Shown one piece after another: positions 8,459 to 16,903 of a stretch of DNA of 36,685 bases. The DNA comes from Shouchella clausii (GTDB lineage Bacteria; Bacillota; Bacilli; Bacillales; Bacillaceae_D), in NCBI RefSeq assembly GCF_001598215.1, contig NZ_BCXJ01000011.1, forward strand, positions 1 through 36,685, in the 5' to 3' direction. Below the pieces are notes generated by a model that did no database searches, had not been told where the DNA came from, and saw only the letters and a program-made list of their open reading frames with translations. Made by a program: the position numbers and the translations under genes. The number at the start of each line of letters is the position of its first letter. The first letter of the stretch is position 1.

Positions 8459-9349
8459 ATGTCTCAGGATACTGCAAGTCAGCCAATCGGCCAAGTTGCA
8501 CAAAAGCCTTGGGTGCGAAATTGGAAGGCTTTTTTAGGTCGTTTGTTGTCGAACAAGTCTGCCGTCTTTGGCGGAGTGCTGATTATTATTCTAGCAATCT
8601 TAGCCGTCATCGGCCCTTGGATTGCCCCTCAAGGCATTAATGAACAAGACTTTGCACTTAAATTACAAGGGCCTTCCAGTGATCACTGGTTCGGGACCGA
8701 TGATTTTGGTCGCGATGTGTTTTCACGCATCTTACACGGCTTAAGCATTACATTCCGTATTGGTTTTGTTTCCGTCGCCATCGCAGGAACGGTTGGCACA
8801 GTAATTGGCATTATTTCTGGCTACTACGGCGGCAAAATCGATGCCATTATTATGAGGATTATGGATATTCTTTTAGCATTTCCGAGCATTATCCTTGCGC
8901 TTGCAATCGTTGCGACACTCGGGCCTGGCTTGAATAACATTATTCTTGCGGTAGCAATCAGCGCGTTTCCAGTATTTGCACGGATTGCGAGAGGCTCAAC
9001 ACTATCTGTCAAAAAATTAGAATATATCGATGCTGTTAAAGCGCTGGGTGCTAGCGATACTCGTATTATTTTTAAACATATATTACCAAATACTTTGTCC
9101 CCATTAATTGTACAATCGACTTTATCAATTGCAACTGGTGTTTTATCTGCCGCAGGCCTCTCTTTTCTTGGTTTAGGCGTTTCACCTCCTAGCCCTGAAT
9201 GGGGTGCGATGTTAAACAGCGGAAAAGTATACATGTTCCAGGCTCCGCATATGACCTACGCCCCTGGACTAGCAATTGTCTTGTTTGTCCTCGCCTTTAA
9301 CCTGTTTGGCGATGGGCTTCGTGATGCGCTTGATCCAAAGACAAAATAA
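8459..9349 (+). CDS. Peptide-type ABC transporter permease (DppC/OppC-like)
   Basis: A 296-residue inner-membrane subunit with an N-terminal OppC-like segment, a first membrane helix at about 36-58, the motif HWFGTDDFGRDVFSR typical of DppC/OppC, and five further helices. The EAA loop that contacts the ATPases is DAVKALGASDTRIIFKHILPN (about 195-215). The start is ATG at 8459, 8 bases after AAAGGA; a TTG two codons earlier is less likely. It is the first gene of a four-gene plus-strand operon. The C-type permease precedes the B-type, the reverse of the common dpp/opp order. Confidence 0.9.
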   Translation: MSQDTASQPIGQVAQKPWVRNWKAFLGRLLSNKSAVFGGVLIIILAILAVIGPWIAPQGINEQDFALKLQGPSSDHWFGTDDFGRDVFSRILHGLSITFRIGFVSVAIAGTVGTVIGIISGYYGGKIDAIIMRIMDILLAFPSIILALAIVATLGPGLNNIILAVAISAFPVFARIARGSTLSVKKLEYIDAVKALGASDTRIIFKHILPNTLSPLIVQSTLSIATGVLSAAGLSFLGLGVSPPSPEWGAMLNSGKVYMFQAPHMTYAPGLAIVLFVLAFNLFGDGLRDALDPKTK

Positions 9350-9371
9350 TTTATAGAAAAGAGGTGCGCCT

Positions 9372-10322
9372 ATGTTTAAATTTTTAGTCCGCAGATTGCT
9401 CCAGCTAATACCTGTTATCATCGGGGTTACATTGATCGTTTTTTCATTAATGCATTTTATTCCAGGCGACCCCGCTCAAGTACTTGCAGGCGAATCGGCT
9501 ACGCCTCAACAAATTGAAGCCATTAATGAACGACTCGGTCTGAATGACCCTTATCCAGTCCAATATTTTCGCTATATGACCAACTTAGTTCAATTCGATT
9601 TAGGGAATTCTTTACGGAATGGACAGCCTGTTTCTGATTTAATTCTCCAGCGAATTGGCATAACGCTCGAACTGTCGATATATAGTACGATTCTCAGTAT
9701 TTTTCTTGGCTTGATTGCAGGCGTCCTGTCCGCAACAAAGCGCGGTTCATTCCGTGATTCTGCGATTATGGTGTTGGCTTTATTTGGGATGTCCATGCCA
9801 AACTTTTGGCTTGGCCTTGTGCTGATCCAATGGTTCGCATTAGGCAACATTCCATTTATCGGAAAATTTATCGATACAGCTTGGTTTCCCCCTTCTGGGT
9901 GGGGTAGCTTTGAACAGCTTGTACTACCTGTATTTATGCTAGGCATTTCAGGGGCAGCGATTGTTGCCCGGATGACTCGTTCCAGCATGCTAGAAGTTAT
10001 TAACCAAGACTATATTCGCACTGCTCGTGCCAAAGGGGTTAGGGAACGGATTGTTATTTATCAGCATGCTTTAAAAAATGCGTTAATTCCAGTTATTACC
10101 GTAGTTGGTTTGAGCTTTGGCAGCTTGCTTGGCGGCGCCGTCCTTGCCGAGAGCGTGTTTGCGATTAACGGAATGGGCAGGCTGATTTACGACGCGATCA
10201 ACAACCGCGACTTTCCTGTCATGCAAGGCGGCATTTTAGTTGCTTCGCTTTTGTTCGTCCTTGTTAACTTGCTTGTAGACATTGCCTATCGATTCGTAAA
10301 CAAACGGGTTGAAACGGAATAA
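9372..10322 (+). CDS. Peptide-type ABC transporter permease (DppB/OppB-like)
   Basis: A 316-residue membrane protein starting MFKFLVRRLLQLIPVIIGVTL, the classic DppB N-terminus, followed by PGDPAQVLAGE and NERLGLNDPYPVQYFRYM. The ATPase-contacting loop is DYIRTARAKGVRERIVIYQHALKN. Six membrane helices are expected. It pairs with the upstream C-type permease to form the channel. The ATG at 9372 follows AAAAGAGGTG, and the gap to the previous gene is 22 bases. Confidence 0.92.
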   Translation: MFKFLVRRLLQLIPVIIGVTLIVFSLMHFIPGDPAQVLAGESATPQQIEAINERLGLNDPYPVQYFRYMTNLVQFDLGNSLRNGQPVSDLILQRIGITLELSIYSTILSIFLGLIAGVLSATKRGSFRDSAIMVLALFGMSMPNFWLGLVLIQWFALGNIPFIGKFIDTAWFPPSGWGSFEQLVLPVFMLGISGAAIVARMTRSSMLEVINQDYIRTARAKGVRERIVIYQHALKNALIPVITVVGLSFGSLLGGAVLAESVFAINGMGRLIYDAINNRDFPVMQGGILVASLLFVLVNLLVDIAYRFVNKRVETE

Positions 10323-10349
10323 ATCGTATAAGAGAAAGGAGTGAGACGA

Positions 10350-11372
10350 TTGGCTAATGATCCGATCTTGCAAATACGTGATCTACGTACTTCTTTTTTC
10401 ACGAAGGAATTGGAAGTAAAAGCAGTAGATGGCGTGACATTTGATGTTGAAAAAGGAAAAACGATTGGCATTGTTGGGGAATCTGGTTCTGGTAAAAGCA
10501 TTACGTCCCTATCAATATTAAATTTGCTCTCACATCCAGGAAAAGTGGTCGGTGGGGAGATTTTGTTTAAGGGCGATGATTTATTGAAAAAAACGCCTGC
10601 GCAAATGCGAAAAATTCGTGGCAACGAAATTTCGATGATTTTCCAAGAGCCAATGACATCGTTAAACCCGACTTTTACAGTAGGGCAGCAAATCAGTGAG
10701 TCTTTTCGCATTCACGAAAATTTATCAAAAAAAGAAGCACGTACTCGTTCCATTGAGATGTTGAAACTTGTTGGCATTCCTTCTCCTGAGAAACGGATTG
10801 ACCAATACCCGTTTGAGCTTTCAGGTGGAATGCGGCAACGTGTCATGATTGCAATCGCTCTTGCGTGCAACCCAGACTTGCTAATTGCCGATGAACCGAC
10901 GACCGCACTCGATGTGACGATTCAAGCGCAAATTCTTGAGTTAATTAAAGACTTGCAAAATCGCCTTGGCATGTCTGTTATCATGATCACGCATGACCTT
11001 GGGGTTGTAGCGGAGACATGCGACAATGTCGCCGTGATGTACGGCGGACAAGTCGTGGAGTACGCCTCTGTCCAAGACTTGTTTACGAAACCGCGCCACC
11101 CATACACAGTCGGCCTTATGCAATCATTGCCGCGCCATGATGAAGACGTAGAAGGCGATCTGTCTATTATAAAAGGTTCTGTGCCAGCGCCAGCCGATAT
11201 GCCAAAAGGCTGCCGTTTTGCGCCTCGCTGCCCATTTGCAAGCGACATTTGCAAAGAGCTGCCTGAACTCGAAACAAATGAAGACGGCAGCCAAATCCGC
11301 TGCTGGATTTACACGGATAAATGGGATAAGCCGGAGGTGAATGTACGTGAGCAATACGCTACTAAAAGTTGA
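10350..11372 (+). CDS. Peptide-type ABC transporter ATP-binding protein (DppD/OppD-like)
   Basis: An ATPase of about 340 residues with Walker A GESGSGKS, Q-loop FQEPMTSLNPTFTVG, signature LSGGMRQR, Walker B LLIADEPTTALD, switch His in MITHDLG, and the C-terminal oligopeptide-transporter domain with cysteines GCRFAPRCPFA, a site where an iron-sulfur cluster is possible. A GTG at 10341 overlaps the ribosome-binding site AAAGGAG (10335-10341), so the TTG at 10350, 8 bases downstream, is the better start. Its 3' end overlaps the next gene. Confidence 0.93.
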   Translation: MANDPILQIRDLRTSFFTKELEVKAVDGVTFDVEKGKTIGIVGESGSGKSITSLSILNLLSHPGKVVGGEILFKGDDLLKKTPAQMRKIRGNEISMIFQEPMTSLNPTFTVGQQISESFRIHENLSKKEARTRSIEMLKLVGIPSPEKRIDQYPFELSGGMRQRVMIAIALACNPDLLIADEPTTALDVTIQAQILELIKDLQNRLGMSVIMITHDLGVVAETCDNVAVMYGGQVVEYASVQDLFTKPRHPYTVGLMQSLPRHDEDVEGDLSIIKGSVPAPADMPKGCRFAPRCPFASDICKELPELETNEDGSQIRCWIYTDKWDKPEVNVREQYATKS

Positions 11373-12360
11373 CCATTTAAAGCAATATTTCCCGATTAAA
11401 GGGGGCTTCTTAGGACGGACGGTCAACCATGTCAAAGCAGTTGATGACATTTCGTTTGAAGTCAAAGAAGGCGAAACGGTTTCGATTGTAGGCGAGTCCG
11501 GCTGCGGAAAGTCTACAACTGGCCGGGCAATTCTCCGTCTTGACGAACCGACTTCAGGAAAAATCCAGTTCCAAGGCGAAGATTTGCTTTCGCTGAACCG
11601 CAACCAAATGCGGAAAAAACGCAAAGACTTGCAAATTATTTTCCAAGATCCGTATGCATCGATCAATCCGCGGCAAACGGTTCGCCAAGTGCTTTCAGAA
11701 GCGATGACCATCCAAGGAGTCGCGCCTGCCAAGGATCATGATCGGCTTATTCGCGAACTAATGAAAACAGTCGGTTTAGGCGAACACCAAATTGATCGCT
11801 TCCCTCACGAATTTAGTGGCGGCCAGCGGCAACGCGTTGGAATTGCCAGAGCCTTGGCTGTCAACCCAAAATTGATCATTTGCGACGAAGCGGTTTCCGC
11901 GCTTGATGTATCGATCCAAGCACAAGTCATTAATTTGCTCAAAAAACTGCAACGGGAATTAAAATTAACGTATTTGTTTATTTCCCACGACTTAGGCGTT
12001 GTCCGTCATATTTCAGACCGCGTCATTGTCATGTATCTTGGCCGTATTGTGGAAATGGGCGATAAAAAATCGGTTTTCGATAATCCACAGCATCCGTATA
12101 CAAAAGCGTTGCTGTCTGCGATTCCAAAACCAGATCCGAGCATAAAAAAAGAACGCATCATTTTGCAAGGCGACGTGCCATCGCCAATTGATCCCCCAAG
12201 CGGATGCCGTTTTCATACACGTTGCCCATTTGCAACAGAAAAATGCAAAACAGACGTGCCTGAATTGCGGACAACCGAAGGAATGGCAAATAGCCATGCA
12301 GGGGCATGCCATTACATGGAGGAAATTTCTTCTGGCGAACACCAACCTGCTTATTCTTAA
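11347..12360 (+). CDS. Peptide-type ABC transporter ATP-binding protein (DppF/OppF-like)
   Basis: The second ATPase of the heterodimer, about 337 residues. Walker A is GESGCGKST, the Q-loop is FQDPYASINPRQTV, the signature is FSGGQRQR, Walker B is LIICDEAVSALD (DEAV rather than DEPT, common in OppF), and ISHDLGVVRHI follows. The C-terminal cysteine motif is GCRFHTRCPFA. The GTG at 11347 is preferred: it lies 8 bases after GGAGGTGA, whereas the ATG at 11341 is only 2 bases away. It overlaps the OppD-like gene by 26 bases, so translation is probably coupled. It is the last gene of the operon and ends before a strong bidirectional terminator. Confidence 0.93.
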   Translation: MSNTLLKVDHLKQYFPIKGGFLGRTVNHVKAVDDISFEVKEGETVSIVGESGCGKSTTGRAILRLDEPTSGKIQFQGEDLLSLNRNQMRKKRKDLQIIFQDPYASINPRQTVRQVLSEAMTIQGVAPAKDHDRLIRELMKTVGLGEHQIDRFPHEFSGGQRQRVGIARALAVNPKLIICDEAVSALDVSIQAQVINLLKKLQRELKLTYLFISHDLGVVRHISDRVIVMYLGRIVEMGDKKSVFDNPQHPYTKALLSAIPKPDPSIKKERIILQGDVPSPIDPPSGCRFHTRCPFATEKCKTDVPELRTTEGMANSHAGACHYMEEISSGEHQPAYS

Positions 12361-12370
12361 AAAACGCGAA

Positions 12371-12413
12371 AAAGCCTGCTTTTGGCCATTTTGATGGCTA
12401 AAAGCAGGCTTTT
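12371..12413. terminator. Bidirectional terminator between the two transporter operons
   Basis: A stem of about 20 bp is formed by AGCCTGCTTTTGGCCAT and ATGGCTAAAAGCAGGCT, with A-rich and T-rich flanks (TTTTATTTTTA on the plus side). It serves the convergent OppF-like and GlnQ-like genes. Confidence 0.9.
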
Positions 12414-12417
12414 ATTT

Positions 12418-13140
12418 TTACAAGACTTTGCTTAAAAACGATTTTGTACGCTCGTTTTTCGTTTGTTCAAAAATCTCTACAGGCGTGCCCTCTTCAACAA
12501 GGCGGCCTTCATCCATAAAGAAAACGCGATCACCGACTTCCCGGGCAAACCCCATTTCGTGTGTGACTACGACCATCGTCATCCCTTCGAATGCCAACTC
12601 TTTCATGACAGAAAGGACGTCGCCGACAAGCTCAGGGTCTAGTGCTGACGTCGGTTCATCAAACAGCATCACTTTCGGATTCATTGACAACGCTCTTGCA
12701 ATCGCAACACGCTGTTTTTGCCCGCCTGACAAGCTTGCCGGGTACGCATCTGCTTTATCCCCTAAACCGACTTTCTCAAGAAGCTTCTTGGCTGCCGCAA
12801 CCGCTTCCCCTTTTTCAATGCCCCGCACTTTCAATGGTGCAAGCGTGATATTTTCCAATACCGTCTTGTGAGGAAACAAATTAAAATGTTGAAACACCAT
12901 GCCAACTTCCTGGCGCACAGCGTTAATATTTGTTTTCGGGTCGGCAATGTTGACGCCATCAATGACCACTTCCCCAGATGTAATGTCTTCAAGCCGGTTT
13001 AAACAGCGGAGAAACGTACTTTTCCCAGAGCCAGAAGGGCCGATGATGCAAACGACTTCCTTTTCGCGAATGTCCGTCGTAATCCCTTTTAGCACCTCAT
13101 GTTCTCCAAACGATTTATGCAAGTCATTTACTTTAATCAT
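12418..13140 (-). CDS. Polar amino-acid ABC transporter ATP-binding protein (GlnQ-like)
   Basis: A 240-residue ATPase of the polar amino acid family: Walker [10 protein letters not shown] (about 35-43), Q-loop [15 protein letters not shown], signature LSGGQKQR, Walker [15 protein letters not shown], switch [12 protein letters not shown]. This length and the FNLFPHKT segment are typical of GlnQ, ArtP and EhuA-type proteins. Its start codon overlaps the permease stop (ATGA), showing tight coupling. The substrate is not determined by this subunit. Confidence 0.93.
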   Translation of the reverse strand: MIKVNDLHKSFGEHEVLKGITTDIREKEVVCIIGPSGSGKSTFLRCLNRLEDITSGEVVIDGVNIADPKTNINAVRQEVGMVFQHFNLFPHKTVLENITLAPLKVRGIEKGEAVAAAKKLLEKVGLGDKADAYPASLSGGQKQRVAIARALSMNPKVMLFDEPTSALDPELVGDVLSVMKELAFEGMTMVVVTHEMGFAREVGDRVFFMDEGRLVEEGTPVEIFEQTKNERTKSFLSKVL

Positions 13141-13775
13141 GTCCGTTCCAGTCTCCGTTCTGTATAGCGTAATAAAAGAGAAGCCGGAATCGTGATCGCT
13201 AAGTAAAACAGGCAGACAAGCAAGTATGTATCAAAATACGAAGCAGATAAACCAGTATACGTTCTGCTTTGATACATTAAATCGGCAACGGCGATCGTCG
13301 ATAAAAGCGACGTATCTTTTAAACTGATAATAAATTGATTGCCGAATGGAGGAATCATCACTTTAATGGCTTGAGGCCAAATAATATAGCGCATTGTTTG
13401 ACTCCCTGTTAAACCTAGCGACCTGCCAGCTTCCATTTGCCCTTTGTCTATCGATTGTACCCCGCCGCGGACAATCTCGGCAATATAGGCGCCTGAGTTA
13501 ATCGCAATGACAAAAATCCCAGTGTAAAGCGGATCAAACCGTAAATCCAACAGACCTGGAATCCCGAAATGGATAAAAAAGATTTGCGCCAGCAAAGGCG
13601 TTCCTCGAATGGCTTCCACAAAAATCGCTGCGATTGCTCTCACGAACCCAATACGAGATAGGCGCATCAATCCGAAAATCGAGCCAACAATACTTCCTAA
13701 AAAAATACCGACGAGCGTAATTAAAACCGTGTATTTCAAACCTTCCCATAAAAAAGGCAATGCCCCAAAATCCAT
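13137..13775 (-). CDS. Polar amino-acid ABC transporter permease (GlnP-like)
   Basis: A 212-residue membrane subunit with about five helices. [17 protein letters not shown] opens the domain, [18 protein letters not shown] follows, and the ATPase-contact loop is [25 protein letters not shown]. Only one permease gene is present, so the channel is presumably a homodimer. The ATG at 13775 follows AGAGGTGAG. Confidence 0.92.
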   Translation of the reverse strand: MDFGALPFLWEGLKYTVLITLVGIFLGSIVGSIFGLMRLSRIGFVRAIAAIFVEAIRGTPLLAQIFFIHFGIPGLLDLRFDPLYTGIFVIAINSGAYIAEIVRGGVQSIDKGQMEAGRSLGLTGSQTMRYIIWPQAIKVMIPPFGNQFIISLKDTSLLSTIAVADLMYQSRTYTGLSASYFDTYLLVCLFYLAITIPASLLLRYTERRLERT

Positions 13776-13816
13776 TTTTTATCTCACCTCTTGATGAAAG
13801 CTGCCATAGCGATGTT

Positions 13817-14617
13817 TCACATGCCTTCTGGCCGTTCTCCGAAGTACTTTTCATAAATATCGCCGTACGTGCCGTTTTCCATGAGCGTCGCCAGCGCTTC
13901 ATTTACTGGTTCAACGAGGTCGGAGCCTTTTGGAAAAGCAATCCCATATTCCTCGCCTGTTAAACGCTCGCCTACCATTTTCATTTGCTCTTCTCCTTGT
14001 TGTTGCATGAAGTACTGCACATTTGGCATGTCATATAAAACTGCATCGACGTGGCCAGCAAGCAACGCTTGGTAGGCTTCTGTAATTTCAGGGTAAGCAT
14101 CCACTTGCGCTTCCGTATTATCTTCTAAATACGTTTGACTCGTCGATGACAGCCTCGTCGCCACTTTTGTGGACGAAGTAACGTCGTCTATTGATTGGAT
14201 CACATCATCCTCTTCTGCTACCGCTAGGACCAAGCCTGATTCATAATAAGGATCGGAAAAATCAATGTTTTCTTTACGTTCTTCAGTAATGGTCATCCCA
14301 TTAATGGCAGCATCATAACTTCCTTGTTCAATTCCTGACAACGCCCCGGAAAAATCCATTTGCTGAAATTCAACCGCAAAACCAGCTTCTTCAGCGATCG
14401 CTTTCATTAATTCGATATCAAAGCCTGTTAGTTCATTTGTCTCTAAATCAATAAACTCAAATGGGACAAAATTATTATCAGTAGCTACTTGGTAAGTTTC
14501 AACATTGTCACCATCCGCCCCGCCTGTATGATCGCTCGCCCCTGTTTCACTATTATTACAAGCTGCGAGGACGAGAACAGCACCTGCTACAAAGGCAGTC
14601 CCTAATCGTATGGTCAT
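13817..14617 (-). CDS. Polar amino-acid ABC transporter binding lipoprotein (GlnH-like)
   Basis: A binding lipoprotein of about 266 residues with signal peptide MTIRLGTAFVAGAVLVLA and lipobox LAAC. The SBP_bac_3 fold shows ETYQVATDNNFVPFEFID, LTGFDIELMKAIAEEAG, the ligand-carboxylate motif TEERKENIDFSDPYYESG, and YGIAFPKGSDLVEPVNEAL. The usual binding-loop TGTTS is replaced by RLSSTS, so the ligand may not be glutamine. The second ATG (14617) is preferred because AAGGGGG runs up to the first one (14623). It is the first gene of a three-gene operon lying next to the DoeA-led catabolic operon, so a role in ectoine or diaminobutyrate uptake is possible but unproven. Confidence 0.9.
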   Translation of the reverse strand: MTIRLGTAFVAGAVLVLAACNNSETGASDHTGGADGDNVETYQVATDNNFVPFEFIDLETNELTGFDIELMKAIAEEAGFAVEFQQMDFSGALSGIEQGSYDAAINGMTITEERKENIDFSDPYYESGLVLAVAEEDDVIQSIDDVTSSTKVATRLSSTSQTYLEDNTEAQVDAYPEITEAYQALLAGHVDAVLYDMPNVQYFMQQQGEEQMKMVGERLTGEEYGIAFPKGSDLVEPVNEALATLMENGTYGDIYEKYFGERPEGM

Positions 14618-14650
14618 AGCCATCCCCCTTTTTCTTTTTTTCTGTTAATT

Positions 14651-14684
14651 ATGCTAGTTTAGCATGTTGGTACTGTTAGTACAA
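14651..14684 (-). promoter_or_regulatory. Promoter of the amino-acid transporter operon with two overlapping palindromes
   Basis: Minus-strand TTGTAC (14679-14684), 17-bp spacer and TAAACT (14656-14661). The -10 is embedded in ATGCTAGTTTAGCAT (14651-14665, 6-bp arms around GTT). The TACTGTTAGTA inverted repeat (14671-14681) overlaps the -35. Both have a GTT centre, which suggests a pair of operator sites for one repressor. Confidence 0.6.
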
Positions 14685-14825
14685 AAGCGCTTATCCTTGT
14701 TCTCCCTCGGTGAGCACAAGCATGGTTAAGGAATACCTCGCTTTCCTAATTCATTCGCTAATTAGCGGCCAATAGACCCCTCATTCATATGATATCATTC
14801 TTACAAAAAACAGGCGGTGGCCGTC

Positions 14826-15272
14826 TTGGTATTTAAAAGCGAAAAAGGAATCACTTATTCAGCGATCATGTATTCCCTCATGATCGTATTAAGCATCGAT
14901 ATTGTCTTTGACTTGAATGTAGCCGCTTTCCCAGTGCAAAACGCTTTTATAAAAAAGCCCGTATTGATACTGTTTTTGCTTCTGATTGGTTCGATATTTT
15001 TCAGGACAAAGTATGTCCTTAAACCAGAGTCGAAAACCATTGTCGTTGTGTTTGGTTTTTATAAAAAAACAATCAACATCAATACGATTAAGGCGATGAG
15101 GTTTACAAAGGATTTTTTCGCTTCCCCTGCCCTCTCAAGCAACAAAATCGAAATCGAATACAGTCACTATAATCTTATTCGAATTTCACCTAAAGAGAAG
15201 CAGTTATTCATAGAACAAGTGAAAAGAATCAATCCTGACATAAACATAAAGCAAACAAAAAGAAAGTGCTAG
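14826..15272 (+). CDS. Small membrane protein with a bacterial PH domain (DUF1200-like)
   Basis: A protein of about 149 residues with two membrane segments (about residues 12-30 and 43-58) followed by a soluble domain of about 85 residues. That domain has the pattern seen in bacterial PH-like (bPH_6/DUF1200) proteins: YVLKPESKTIVVVFGFYKKTI, SPALSSNKIEIEYSHYNLI, RISPKEKQLFIEQVKRINPDI. The cellular function of such proteins is not established. The TTG at 14826 gives the family-like N-terminus MVFKSEKG and suits AGGCGG upstream; a GTG at 14817 is the alternative. It is a single gene, convergent with the aldehyde dehydrogenase. Confidence 0.72.
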   Translation: MVFKSEKGITYSAIMYSLMIVLSIDIVFDLNVAAFPVQNAFIKKPVLILFLLLIGSIFFRTKYVLKPESKTIVVVFGFYKKTININTIKAMRFTKDFFASPALSSNKIEIEYSHYNLIRISPKEKQLFIEQVKRINPDINIKQTKRKC

Positions 15273-15414
15273 GACGCTAAAGATCCAGTTGGTCGGCGAA
15301 TTTCTAAGACTGGTTCAACGTTAAAAATCTCTTTCCACTGGGGCAGCTTATCTTCCTATGCGTAAAAACCAATCACCTAGCCTGATAGAAAATGCGAGCG
15401 TTAGGCTACAAACG

Positions 15415-15443
15415 GAGGTTGGGAACGATCTGTTCCCAACCTC
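15415..15443. terminator. Terminator between the PH-domain gene and the DoeA-led operon
   Basis: A perfect 12-bp stem GAGGTTGGGAAC/GTTCCCAACCTC with a 5-base loop lies directly after the aldehyde dehydrogenase stop codon. The T tracts are short (CTTTACC on plus, CCGTTTG on minus). It probably serves both convergent transcripts. Confidence 0.7.
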
Positions 15444-15444
15444 T

Positions 15445-16890
15445 TTACCCATTATGGCGTAATTTAAAACAAACCACTTTCTGCTCTGTCATCTCTAATA
15501 TAGAAAACTTTACGCCTTCGCGCCCTAATCCTGATTGCTTTGTTCCTCCAAATGGCATCGCGTCAATGCGGAAATCGGAGCTATCATTGACCATGACACC
15601 GCCTGCTTCCAGCTCTCGAATTGCCTGAAAAACAGCATTCATATCCTCTGTAAATAAGCCCGCATGCAAGCCATATTCCGATTGATTCGCCCTTTCAATT
15701 CCCTCTGCAAGAGACTCAACCTTATAAAGCAAGACCACTGGCCCAAAAATTTCTTCTTTAGCGAGCATGCAGTCGTCTGGTACGTTTTCAAGCACAGTTG
15801 GCTCATAAAAAGCGCCGCTCCGCTTGCCGCCGCATAGAAGGACTGCGCCCATCCGCAGGGCGTCGTCTACCATGAACGCAACACGCTTTGCTTCTTTTTC
15901 AGATATAAGGGGTCCCATATCGGTCTTTTCAGATAGTTTCTCTCCCATCGTGTAAGCACAGGACTGCTTTACAAACAACTCTTTAAAGCGGTCATAAACC
16001 TCTGCATGGACGTACAAGCGCTGTACGCCTATGCAGTTTTGCCCCGCTGCCCAGAAGGCACCGCTCACATTCGCTTTTACAGCGTCTTCAATATGGGCAT
16101 CTTCGAGGACGATGACTGGTGAATTAGAGCCAAGTTCCATGCTTTTCTTCTTTAAACCTGCCTTTTTGGCAATTTCAAGGCCAGCCTCCATTCCCCCTGT
16201 GAAGGAAACCATTCGCACGTCAGGATGGGTGATAAGCACATCGCCAACTTCACCGCCCAATCCTGTCATAACGGACAATATCCCTTTTGGCAATCCTGCC
16301 TCCATAAAGGCTTCGGCTAACAAGAGTGCGCTTAATGGCGTTGCTGTTGCTGGTTTTAACACAATCGCATTGCCTGCCGCAATAGCTGGGCCAATCTTAT
16401 GGGCGACCAAATTCAGTGGATCGTTAAATGGCGTAATGGCGCCAATGATACCAAGAGGATGTCGTTCGTAATAGCCAAAGCGCCCTGCTCCTCCTGGGGA
16501 CTGGTCAAACGGGATCGTTTCACCCGTTACGCGGCGTGCTTCCTCCGCACATAATCGCAATGTCTCGACACACCGACCTGTTTCCTTCCGTGCTTCGCGA
16601 ATCGTTTTGCTTCCTTCTGTAGCAATGGTACGTGCAAACCGTTCTTTGTGGGCTTCAACAAAATCGGCAGCTCGATTTAAAATGGCCATCCGCTTATAAA
16701 CAGGAAGAGCAGCCGATGCTTTCGCCCCCTCTTTTGCACAAACAATCGCCTGCTCCATGTCTGTTTTGGATGCTTTTGGGACAATCGCGACCAACTGATC
16801 ATTTTCTGGATTCCGAACTTCAATCGTCTCGGTCCGGTCCACCCATTCGCCTGCGAGCAGCATTTGTTGCCGCCTTAGATCCAGTTTCAT
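15445..16890 (-). CDS. Aldehyde dehydrogenase family protein, candidate aspartate-semialdehyde-oxidising (DoeC-like role)
   Basis: A 481-residue NAD(P)-dependent ALDH with Asn156 in TPFNDP, Glu252 in MELGSNSP and catalytic Cys286 in GQNCIGVQR. The EEIFGPV and PFGGTKQSGLGREG motifs of the superfamily are near the C-terminus. The substrate is not readable from the sequence. Phosphonoacetaldehyde- and lactaldehyde-type ALDHs share the GSNSPVIV...GQNCIGVQRLYVH pattern. As the last gene of the operon led by the DoeA-like hydrolase, it could oxidise aspartate semialdehyde to aspartate, the job of DoeC in Halomonas; this is inference from context. The ATG at 16890 follows AAAGGAGGCGG, 13 bases after the previous stop. 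Confidence 0.88.
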   Translation of the reverse strand: MKLDLRRQQMLLAGEWVDRTETIEVRNPENDQLVAIVPKASKTDMEQAIVCAKEGAKASAALPVYKRMAILNRAADFVEAHKERFARTIATEGSKTIREARKETGRCVETLRLCAEEARRVTGETIPFDQSPGGAGRFGYYERHPLGIIGAITPFNDPLNLVAHKIGPAIAAGNAIVLKPATATPLSALLLAEAFMEAGLPKGILSVMTGLGGEVGDVLITHPDVRMVSFTGGMEAGLEIAKKAGLKKKSMELGSNSPVIVLEDAHIEDAVKANVSGAFWAAGQNCIGVQRLYVHAEVYDRFKELFVKQSCAYTMGEKLSEKTDMGPLISEKEAKRVAFMVDDALRMGAVLLCGGKRSGAFYEPTVLENVPDDCMLAKEEIFGPVVLLYKVESLAEGIERANQSEYGLHAGLFTEDMNAVFQAIRELEAGGVMVNDSSDFRIDAMPFGGTKQSGLGREGVKFSILEMTEQKVVCFKLRHNG

Positions 16891-16903
16891 TGGACCGCCT
16901 CCT

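Noticed and set aside
15377-15408. Second hairpin (TAGCCT...AGGCTA) downstream of the PH-domain gene
   Set aside because: A 6-bp stem with a 20-base loop and no T tract is too weak to call; the perfect 12-bp hairpin next to it is sufficient.
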